Source: Pseudomonadota bacterium (GTDB taxonomy: Bacteria > Pseudomonadota > Gammaproteobacteria > Acidiferrobacterales > Acidiferrobacteraceae). From it: 6,310 nucleotides of DNA. Shown piece by piece: positions 1 through 4,872 of the stretch. Below the pieces are notes generated by a model. It did not search any database, was not told the origin of the DNA, and saw nothing but the letters and a program-made list of their open reading frames with translations. The position numbers and the translations under genes are program-made. Position 1 is the first letter of the stretch. Each line of letters opens with the position of its first letter. The stretch lies in NCBI GenBank assembly GCA_021795255.1, contig JAJYPQ010000250.1, positions 1 to 6,310 on the forward strand, written 5' to 3'.

Positions 1-255
1 CTCACTATCCGCCAACCCCAAGGCCTCGGCGAGCGCTTGCGCCCGGCCGGCAAAATACGCGCGCGAAAAGGGGGAGGGATCCGGCGCACGCCCGAGACCA
101 CGGAGAAGAGCGATGCTCCACTCGGTTTCCAGCGTTTTCTGTTTGAAACGCTCGCCGGCGCGGATCAAGCCCGCGACCTCTCGGGCGGTCAATGGGCCGC
201 AGATCAGGTTGTCGACGTGGTCGTTATATTGCCGTTGGTCGATGAATTTCCGCAT
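1..255 (-). CDS. Hypothetical protein, N-terminal 85 residues (runs off left edge)
   Basis: This reading frame opens with ATG at 255-253 and stays open to the window edge, so only the first 85 residues are visible. The start is supported by a strong Shine-Dalgarno sequence, GGAGGA (complement of 262-267), with 6 nt spacing. The peptide begins MRKFIDQRQYNDHVDNLICG. It is soluble-looking and charged, with predicted helical stretches (for example around TAREVAGLIRAGERFKQKTL) and no signal peptide or membrane segment. I do not recognise the family. It lies just downstream of ardC and starts only 20 nt after a GC-rich hairpin. It is therefore either read through from ardC or uses a promoter inside the ardC 3' end. 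Its position suggests an accessory gene of the conjugative element, but that is inference from context only. Confidence 0.6.
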   Translation of the reverse strand, partial: MRKFIDQRQYNDHVDNLICGPLTAREVAGLIRAGERFKQKTLETEWSIALLRGLGRAPDPSPFSRAYFAGRAQALAEALGLADSE

Positions 256-261
256 TGTGTG

Positions 262-267
262 TCCTCC
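262..267 (-). promoter_or_regulatory. Shine-Dalgarno site of the left-edge ORF
   Basis: The minus strand reads GGAGGA, 6 nt before the ATG at 255. This near-consensus site is the main reason for believing the partial ORF is translated. Confidence 0.6.
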
Positions 268-271
268 GTTG

Positions 272-299
272 TAAAGGGCCCCGCACTATTACGGGGCCC
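272..299 (-). terminator. GC-rich hairpin after ardC, probable (weak) terminator
   Basis: GGGCCCCG (276-283) and CGGGGCCC (292-299) form a perfect 8-bp stem with an 8-nt loop. The hairpin begins 8 nt past the ardC stop codon. On the minus strand it is followed by TTTAC, so the U-tract is only three bases long. It could act as a leaky terminator or protect the 3' end of the ardC mRNA. The next ORF starts 20 nt further on, which fits partial readthrough. Confidence 0.55.
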
Positions 300-306
300 G
301 GGGAAA

Positions 307-1260
307 TCAGGCCGCCACCTCCTGCCCCTGGTCGGCAATCAGGTCCTTAATGAAGCCGTGCGCCTTGGAGGCCTGCGCGGCCGCCGTCAAGATGGCCTTC
401 TTGTCCTCGCGCAAAATCTTGATCCAGCTGGCCAGATAATCAGCATGATCGGGTAAGGTCGCGTTCAGGATTCCGAGATCCGCTCCCAGGAAGGCGCTTC
501 CAAGCTCCGCGATCAGCTCCTCGAAGGCATAGCTTTCGTCTCCGAACCGTCCGCTAAAGTCGCGGGCTAGGCGCGACGCGTGGCCGGTGCTGTGCGTCAT
601 CTCGTGGAGGGCGACACTGTAGAAGGCCTCCGGGCTTATGAAGGCCTCCCGGGCTGGCAGGTGGATCTCGTCGCGGTTCGGAATGTAGCAAGCTCGCGAT
701 CCACCTATACGGATAGGTGCGGGGCTCGCTTGCAAGATCCGCTCTGCGTCCTCGATGGCCTGGAAGGCCGGGCGCTCTTCGCGGGCTGGGGCTTCGATGT
801 TGTCGATCTGGTCGAGGTTAAAGACGGTAAAGCCTTTCAGAACCGCGCCCTTGACGATCTCGGTCTCGCCGGTCTCGTGGTTGGTCGATTCGGCCTCCCA
901 TGGCTTGTAGAAGACGCAATGCGTGCCGTGCTCACCCTTGCGAACCTGCCCGCCCTTGTCGGCTGCCTGCCGATATGTGAGCCAGTAGGGGGAGGTGTAG
1001 CCGTGCGTGAGGCCTGCGCCCCACAGGATGAGCGTGTTTATGCCCTGGTAGGGCTTGCCCGTAGTGAGGTTTATAGGCAGGCTCGATTGACTGTCCCAGA
1101 GACGGCGCCCGGTGCCGCGCGCTTGCTCCATCGCCTCGATGATCCGATCCGTGATGGCTTGGTGGATGTCGAAGGGGTGACCCCCTGCGGATGCTGAGGT
1201 TTGAGCCCTCTCGGTTTTGACTTGGCTTCTGGCATCCGTCTTGCGCTCGTGCGTTTTCAT
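307..1260 (-). CDS. ardC: ArdC-type antirestriction protein (ssDNA-binding domain plus zinc metallopeptidase domain)
   Basis: The 317-residue product has the two-domain layout of plasmid ArdC proteins such as those of pSa and R388. Residues about 29-150 match the ArdC N-terminal ssDNA-binding domain (DUF1738-like), with the family-typical stretches LPINLTTGKPYQGINTLIL and VRKGEHGTHCVFYKPW. Residues about 165-310 form a zincin-like domain with the HEMTH motif (H219, E220, H223) and a downstream EELIAELG segment whose E252 probably supplies the third zinc ligand. Known ArdC proteins bind single-stranded DNA and protect or aid incoming plasmid DNA in the recipient. The ATG at 1260 is chosen because GGAGA (complement of 1267-1271) lies 6 nt upstream. 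An upstream extension of 17 residues in the same frame is Arg/Thr-rich, has no comparable site and looks non-coding. The residues before position 29 are charged and probably disordered. The gene forms its own unit downstream of a strong terminator. Confidence 0.93.
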   Translation of the reverse strand: MKTHERKTDARSQVKTERAQTSASAGGHPFDIHQAITDRIIEAMEQARGTGRRLWDSQSSLPINLTTGKPYQGINTLILWGAGLTHGYTSPYWLTYRQAADKGGQVRKGEHGTHCVFYKPWEAESTNHETGETEIVKGAVLKGFTVFNLDQIDNIEAPAREERPAFQAIEDAERILQASPAPIRIGGSRACYIPNRDEIHLPAREAFISPEAFYSVALHEMTHSTGHASRLARDFSGRFGDESYAFEELIAELGSAFLGADLGILNATLPDHADYLASWIKILREDKKAILTAAAQASKAHGFIKDLIADQGQEVAA

Positions 1261-1495
1261 GGTTAGTCTCCAGGTTGTGGTCCTGCGTCTGCGTCGGTTG
1301 TCGCCCCTCACTCAAGGCCGGGGTAGTGAGCGGTTTTTGGCGACCGGCAGACCCCGTGACAGCAGATTTATCGCTGGCGCGGGGGATGCGAGGGAGACGC
1401 GAGCGAACCCGGCATGGGGGCGACAAACGGCGTTTGCAGGACCACGGAGACACAAATAGAGCACGAGCGCGGATGCCGGGGTGACATCGAGACGT
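1261..1495 (-). promoter_or_regulatory. ardC leader/intergenic region, presumed promoter region
   Basis: About 235 nt separate the terminator of the upstream operon from the ardC start, with no convincing ORF on either strand. Because transcription from upstream should stop at 1496-1521, an ardC promoter is expected here. I cannot pick a good -35/-10 pair by eye. The region contains a 6-1-6 perfect inverted repeat, CAAACG-G-CGTTTG (1424-1436), which could be an operator, and the ardC Shine-Dalgarno at 1267-1271. Calling the region regulatory is inference from gene layout. Confidence 0.4.
1424..1436. repeat. Short perfect inverted repeat in the ardC leader, possible operator
   Basis: CAAACG and CGTTTG are exact inverted copies around a single central G. 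The site lies about 164 nt upstream of the ardC start, in otherwise featureless DNA. It is a plausible dimeric regulator site, but a 6-bp half-site is short enough to arise by chance. Confidence 0.25.
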
Positions 1496-1521
1496 AAAAA
1501 AGGCCCCGGATCCCCGGGGCC
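1496..1521 (-). terminator. Rho-independent terminator of the conjugation operon
   Basis: GGCCCCGG (1502-1509) and CCGGGGCC (1514-1521) form a perfect 8-bp GC stem with a 4-nt loop. On the minus strand the stem is followed directly by six T residues (complement of 1496-1501). It lies 26 nt past the stop codon of the HExxH protein gene. Stem, tight loop and U-tract together make this the clearest terminator in the window. Confidence 0.88.
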
Positions 1522-1547
1522 GCAACGCGCGTCCGTGCGCAGCCATG

Positions 1548-2159
1548 TCAAATCATGTGCGCCAGCAGGGCCGGCACAGATATCGCGGCCGCCAGGGCCG
1601 CCAGGAGGCGCAGGAAAGGCACAGCCGCGGCGACCAGAGCGCGCGCCTGACACCATCGCCGGTAATCACGGATGGCGCCGGCAGCTAGCGCCTCAGCCGT
1701 CGTACCCGAGTGGGGCCGCCACGCCCATCGCCGTGCCCATCGCTCTTCCAGGGGGTCGGCTGGGCGGTCGCCTGGCTTGTAAGCATGTCCCAGGTCGTAC
1801 TGCTGATGGTTGGGGACCGTGCCGGCGCGGGCTGTCAGCGCCCAAGCCAGGGCGGCAAACAACGCCCCATGGCCGTCCACGTCGGCATCATGATGGTGAG
1901 GGAAGAGCGGCGCGCTGGCGGAGGTCGCCAGCAGCCAATGTGAAAGCTCATGGACCAGCCCACTTTCCGTTACCGGGCAAGCTTCACTCCACCACAATTC
2001 GCCGCTAGACCAGATTTTTGCACCTGCCGGTCGGGCTGGATCGGAGCTGGCCGCCACCATTTCAGTCGGGCTGACCATCCGCGCCACCGGTAGCGGTCCC
2101 CGGATACCGATGCGGCGAGCGACACTCTTGATCTGGGCTGCTAGGTCCTGATCATTCAT
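1548..2159 (-). CDS. Putative zinc metallopeptidase with HExxH motif and C-terminal membrane segment
   Basis: The 203-residue product carries GLVHELSHWLL at residues 67-77, an HExxH zinc-protease signature (H70, E71, H74) in a hydrophobic helix. A histidine-rich stretch follows (HHH at 88-90, then DGHGALFAALAWAL from 95), in which H97 is a good candidate third ligand, as in SprT-like or minigluzincin folds with a downstream HG motif. Residues about 174-200 are strongly hydrophobic (Ala/Leu-rich, with one Arg), suggesting a tail anchor, with only three residues after it. There is no N-terminal signal peptide, so the catalytic part should face the cytoplasm. The ATG overlaps the stop of the upstream 91-residue gene by 4 nt (ATGA) and the local Shine-Dalgarno is weak, so translational coupling is likely. 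It is the last gene before a strong terminator. I know no named family for it. Catalytic activity and substrate are inferred from the motif only. Confidence 0.8.
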   Translation of the reverse strand: MNDQDLAAQIKSVARRIGIRGPLPVARMVSPTEMVAASSDPARPAGAKIWSSGELWWSEACPVTESGLVHELSHWLLATSASAPLFPHHHDADVDGHGALFAALAWALTARAGTVPNHQQYDLGHAYKPGDRPADPLEERWARRWAWRPHSGTTAEALAAGAIRDYRRWCQARALVAAAVPFLRLLAALAAAISVPALLAHMI

Positions 2160-2431
2160 TTCTTCTGAAGGGCCAGGACTTGGACGGGAATGTCCAACAA
2201 CTCGGCCGCCTGCCAGTCACGGGCGACCACGGCCGCGTCCAGGGCGGCGTCCAGATCGTCGCCGCCGGACTGGATGAGAAACTCCTCCGCCCGCTTGACG
2301 GCCTGAGCGAAGACCTCATTTGTGCCTATCGCCTTCACGGCGGCCTGGGCCTGCCAGATTTCAACCTCGACATCGAACGTGCGTTGCACCCAGTCAACGA
2401 TGACCGTGGCCACATCATCTGTCTGTTGCAT
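2156..2431 (-). CDS. Small unknown protein (91 residues) in the conjugation operon
   Basis: This small acidic, alpha-helical protein begins MQQTDDVATVIVDWVQRTFD and ends with a Lys-Lys tail. It has no membrane segment, signal peptide or catalytic motif that I recognise. The start at 2431 is chosen because GGAGGT (complement of 2437-2442) lies 5 nt upstream. Two upstream ATGs in the same frame, at 2485 and 2506, would give 109 or 116 residues. The one at 2485 overlaps the coupling-protein stop and has AGGAG 4 nt upstream, so a longer coupled form cannot be excluded. The stop overlaps the next gene by 4 nt. Its leader contains an 18-bp element also found before the 73-residue gene. A role as an accessory or regulatory protein of conjugation is inferred from position alone. 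Confidence 0.78.
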   Translation of the reverse strand: MQQTDDVATVIVDWVQRTFDVEVEIWQAQAAVKAIGTNEVFAQAVKRAEEFLIQSGGDDLDAALDAAVVARDWQAAELLDIPVQVLALQKK

Positions 2432-2436
2432 CTGCG

Positions 2437-2442
2437 ACCTCC
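2437..2442 (-). promoter_or_regulatory. Shine-Dalgarno deciding the 91-residue start
   Basis: GGAGGT on the minus strand, 5 nt before the ATG at 2431, is stronger than the AGGAG (2490-2494) before the alternative ATG at 2485. It favours the short form of the protein. Confidence 0.6.
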
Positions 2443-2460
2443 AATAGATCCCTATACCAT

Positions 2461-2478
2461 TAGGGGCTCGGTGGAAAT
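2461..2478 (-). repeat. Leader element, copy 1 (upstream of the 91-residue gene)
   Basis: The 18-bp sequence taggggctcg-gt-ggaaat (plus strand) matches the element at 4823-4840 in 16 of 18 positions. It ends 29 nt upstream of the ATG at 2431, and its far end touches the coupling-protein stop codon. Function is unknown; a transcription-factor site, promoter part or mRNA regulatory element are all possible. Confidence 0.5.
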
Positions 2479-4559
2479 CACTCATCGCGCTCCTGTTCAT
2501 CCTCATCCTCTGGCCTCTGCTCCGTCTCCTGCGCTTGCCGTCTCGTAACGGTCGCGGTTTGGGTTTGGACGGGCTGCCCGATGGGCGTGGCCGAGGCCGT
2601 ATCGGCCACCATCCCTAGTATCCTCGCCGCCAATGCCGCGCCAGGAGCCGCCACGTCCAACGCATGCTCCAACACGCCCTCCGCGACCCGCTCGGTCGGC
2701 GAGGACTCTTGCGGCTCTTGCTGGCCGGGGATGGCGGGCAGGTCGGCGGGGTCCGTGGTAACGGTGGTTACGGTGGTCGTCTGCTCCGGCGCGGGCTTTT
2801 TCGGTTTGTCCGTTTGCTCGCCAGTTTTGGCGAGCGCGCCCGCCAGCTGCGGGGCCACAAGCGGCGGGTCACGCCCCCATGGCGGGGCCTGGTAGCCGGG
2901 CCGTATCCAGCGAGCGTCCACAATCGGCTCGCGGAGAGTGGTGCGCGGCGTCAGCGGCCACCTGAGCACGGCTGCCTCCCCGCCGGCCAGCACAAGCGCG
3001 CGTGTGCCCAACAGGTTGCCTCGCCGATCTTTCTGCATGCCAAGCTCTTGCCCAAAACTGCTTGGCATTAGAATGGGCTCCCGGATCCGTTGCCAGGTCG
3101 CGCTGTGCTGGCCGCCGTTATCGCTGTGGCTCTGCTGAGACAGCGTGTGAACATAGCGATCGACCTCCCGCTCACCAAGCAATCGCGATGCCCACTCCTG
3201 ATCCGCCTCTGCGGTTAGCTTGCCGATAATTTTCACGTCCGTTTGACCCTCCCAAATCTGGGCGGTGTCTCGGGAATACGTTTCGCGTACCGAGGCCAGC
3301 GTCTGAAAACCCAAAATGGTCCGAACCCCCTTACTGCGTAGCGTCGTCAACGCGCGCGTGATGCTGGGGATGCGCCCGGCCTCCGGCGCCTCGTCGATAC
3401 ATAGCCATATCCTTCGCTTCTCTGGCGCCGCGTCTGGGAAGCCGCCAATCTGCCTCACGACCCGCTCTATGATCGAGGCCGCGAATCCCTGGCTCATCTC
3501 AAGAGACTGCTCGCCCCGGAAACCGATCACGACCGTGTTGGGCGTTTTGCCCGCTAACCACTCCCGGACACTCCAGGCCGGATTGGCTTTCATGTCGTTG
3601 GCGCTGACACCGAGATGAATTATGTTGGTAAAGCTGGCGACAATTTGCGACAAAAATCCCATCGTCGTGCGGTTCGGACCTTCGGCGTCCTCACCGCCTA
3701 ACAACATTACACAAAGCGGTGCTTCTCGAATCGTTAATGCTTTCAACCGCTCGAAATCCGCCAGCGCCGCCGCACATTCATAGGCCAAGTGGTCTAGGCC
3801 CCACTTCTCCCCGAACCTGGTCTGGAGATCGACAATCATGCCGGCGACGAGCGCCCGCGAACCTTGGATCCACATCGGATCGGCCTTCGATCCGCCGGGC
3901 GGCTCTTGTATCAAAGTCACGGCAAGGGCTTGGGCTTCGAGGGGCGTGCGTATGTCGCGTCCGATGATCCAGCGCGAAGAGCGCGCATCGGTCGGAGACA
4001 ACAACGTGTACGGTTCAGGCACCTTCTGGGTAAAGTCCCCCTTGCTGTCGAAGATCAACACACGATCTTGACGCGCGATCGCCTGCTGAATCCATGGCCA
4101 CAAAATCGTAGTTTTCCCCGCGCCCGTCCCACCGATCACCATGAAGTGGTGCGTCTCCTGCCGTATGGAGATCGCGACATTGGGGTGGATGTAAATGCCG
4201 GGAGCCTCGCTCTTGCCTGGACGCAGCACGCGCGCAATCGCCCTTGGGTCGCGGTTCAAGATGAACCCACGCACATGCCGCTCGCTCTCGACTGTGAGCA
4301 ACCGCCAGGCGCCGATCCCGGCGCCCAGGGCCGCCAGAATGGCGGTCGCCGGTGGGAGGGAGCCCCACCATCCCCAGCGGGCAGGGACGAGGCCCCAATG
4401 GACCACGACCTGCCAGAGCACCAGCGGCGGGTAGGTATGGCCGGCCAGCCACCGCAGCGTTGCCTCGGCACCGGCGATCCAACCGCCGATGGCGGCCATG
4501 GCGGCGGCGACGACCGACAGCTCCGTCCTCATCCCGTAATTGTTTGGGTCGTTCACCAT
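2478..4559 (-). CDS. Type IV conjugative coupling protein, TrwB/TraD family ATPase
   Basis: The 693-residue product is the VirD4-class ATPase that links the relaxase-DNA complex to the type IV secretion channel at the inner membrane. The N-terminus is hydrophobic, with likely membrane segments near residues 15-37, 43-60 and 70-89. Walker A is GGTGAGKT (143-150) and Walker B is IWLCIDE (384-390). The family motif GFQTLASVRETYSRD (417-431) and LGEREVDRYV (461-470) match the TrwB/TraD ATPase domain. Residues about 570-693 form a low-complexity tail rich in Thr, Pro, Gln and Glu, with TTTVTTVTT (594-602) and a highly acidic end. In TraD of F, the C-terminal tail contacts relaxosome partners, which may apply here. 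ATG 4559 has AGGAG 6 nt upstream, abutting the stop of the 73-residue gene. The gene lies just downstream of a MobF relaxase gene, the expected partner. A trwB/traD name fits by family, but orthology was not tested. Confidence 0.95.
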   Translation of the reverse strand: MVNDPNNYGMRTELSVVAAAMAAIGGWIAGAEATLRWLAGHTYPPLVLWQVVVHWGLVPARWGWWGSLPPATAILAALGAGIGAWRLLTVESERHVRGFILNRDPRAIARVLRPGKSEAPGIYIHPNVAISIRQETHHFMVIGGTGAGKTTILWPWIQQAIARQDRVLIFDSKGDFTQKVPEPYTLLSPTDARSSRWIIGRDIRTPLEAQALAVTLIQEPPGGSKADPMWIQGSRALVAGMIVDLQTRFGEKWGLDHLAYECAAALADFERLKALTIREAPLCVMLLGGEDAEGPNRTTMGFLSQIVASFTNIIHLGVSANDMKANPAWSVREWLAGKTPNTVVIGFRGEQSLEMSQGFAASIIERVVRQIGGFPDAAPEKRRIWLCIDEAPEAGRIPSITRALTTLRSKGVRTILGFQTLASVRETYSRDTAQIWEGQTDVKIIGKLTAEADQEWASRLLGEREVDRYVHTLSQQSHSDNGGQHSATWQRIREPILMPSSFGQELGMQKDRRGNLLGTRALVLAGGEAAVLRWPLTPRTTLREPIVDARWIRPGYQAPPWGRDPPLVAPQLAGALAKTGEQTDKPKKPAPEQTTTVTTVTTDPADLPAIPGQQEPQESSPTERVAEGVLEHALDVAAPGAALAARILGMVADTASATPIGQPVQTQTATVTRRQAQETEQRPEDEDEQERDE

Positions 4560-4565
4560 ATCCGT

Positions 4566-4570
4566 CTCCT
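4566..4570 (-). promoter_or_regulatory. Shine-Dalgarno of the coupling protein, abutting the preceding stop codon
   Basis: AGGAG lies 6 nt before the ATG at 4559, and its first base is the last base of the TGA stop of the 73-residue gene. This arrangement supports co-transcription and possible translational coupling of the two genes. Confidence 0.6.
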
Positions 4571-4791
4571 CAGTTCACCAGGCCAGAACCGCGCTGGTCG
4601 TCTTCCCATGCCAGGCGAAGATCCGCCTCGTTCAACTTTTTGATTCGCTCAACCGTGCCACCCGTGCCGGTGCACGCGATCGTGACCGCCTCAAGAAATA
4701 ACGGCCAGCTATGCCATCCGCAAATTTTGAACAGCTCACGCACATACTCAGTGTCGTATCGGTTTTTAAGGTCGTCGCTCACATCGCTCAT
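4570..4791 (-). CDS. Small unknown protein (73 residues) between relaxase and coupling protein genes
   Basis: The product begins MSDVSDDLKNRYDTEYVREL and continues FKICGWHSWPLFLEAVTIAC. It is a small, predicted mostly helical protein with no membrane segment and no catalytic motif that I recognise. The ATG at 4791 is preferred over the adjacent GTG at 4794 because AGGAGGT (complement of 4798-4804) lies 6 nt before the ATG, but only 3 nt before the GTG. Its base composition is somewhat more AT-rich than its neighbours. The stop abuts the coupling-protein Shine-Dalgarno, with 10 nt between the genes. Lying between relaxase and coupling-protein genes, it could be a relaxosome accessory or regulatory protein, but it is shorter than TrwA-type DNA-binding proteins and I see no ribbon-helix-helix pattern that would justify that name. 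Confidence 0.78.
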   Translation of the reverse strand: MSDVSDDLKNRYDTEYVRELFKICGWHSWPLFLEAVTIACTGTGGTVERIKKLNEADLRLAWEDDQRGSGLVN

Positions 4792-4797
4792 CACTCA

Positions 4798-4804
4798 CCT
4801 CCTC
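4798..4804 (-). promoter_or_regulatory. Strong Shine-Dalgarno of the 73-residue gene
   Basis: AGGAGGT is a full consensus site 6 nt before the ATG at 4791. It decides the start between ATG (4791) and the adjacent upstream GTG (4794). Confidence 0.65.
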
Positions 4805-4822
4805 AAAAAGATTCCTCAGTAA

Positions 4823-4840
4823 TAGGGGCTCGCGGGAAAT
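4823..4840 (-). repeat. Leader element, copy 2 (upstream of the 73-residue gene)
   Basis: The sequence taggggctcg-cg-ggaaat (plus strand) differs from the element at 2461-2478 only at two adjacent bases. It ends 31 nt upstream of the ATG at 4791 and adjoins the distal arm of the hairpin that follows the relaxase gene. Confidence 0.5.
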
Positions 4841-4867
4841 TGATCTCCCCGACGCCGGGGAGATCAA
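4840..4867 (-). terminator. Perfect 12-bp hairpin after the relaxase gene, terminator or attenuator
   Basis: TTGATCTCCCCG (4840-4851) and CGGGGAGATCAA (4856-4867) form a perfect 12-bp stem with a 4-nt loop, beginning 5 nt past the relaxase stop codon. On the minus strand only three T residues, TTT then CCC, follow within the stem foot and beyond. The U-tract is therefore poor and termination may be partial. It could instead stabilise the relaxase mRNA or lower expression of the downstream genes relative to the relaxase. Confidence 0.6.
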
Positions 4868-4872
4868 ACCGC

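Noticed and set aside
580..1197. 205-residue open frame on the plus strand
   Set aside because: It is antisense to ardC, which has clear ArdC motifs. There is no Shine-Dalgarno or recognisable domain.
932..1546. 204-residue minus-strand frame spanning the ardC leader
   Set aside because: It overlaps ardC in another frame and starts upstream of the strong terminator at 1496-1521. Its composition is Arg/Pro/Ser-rich and out-of-frame in character, so I do not treat the leader as coding.
2156..2431. Possible TrwA/TraY-type ribbon-helix-helix protein
   Set aside because: The sequence is acidic and lacks a visible basic beta-strand followed by the RHH helix pattern at its N-terminus, so no such name is assigned.
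3864..4643. 259-residue open frame on the plus strand
   Set aside because: It is antisense to the coupling protein, whose Walker and family motifs prove the minus-strand frame. Its Arg/Pro/Gly-rich translation is typical of a GC-rich antisense shadow and shows no domain.
4795..4872. Intergenic hairpin region considered as an oriT
   Set aside because: MobF oriTs normally lie upstream of the relaxosome genes, near the relaxase start or trwA. This hairpin follows the relaxase stop, and I see no recognisable nic motif, so a transcriptional role is simpler.
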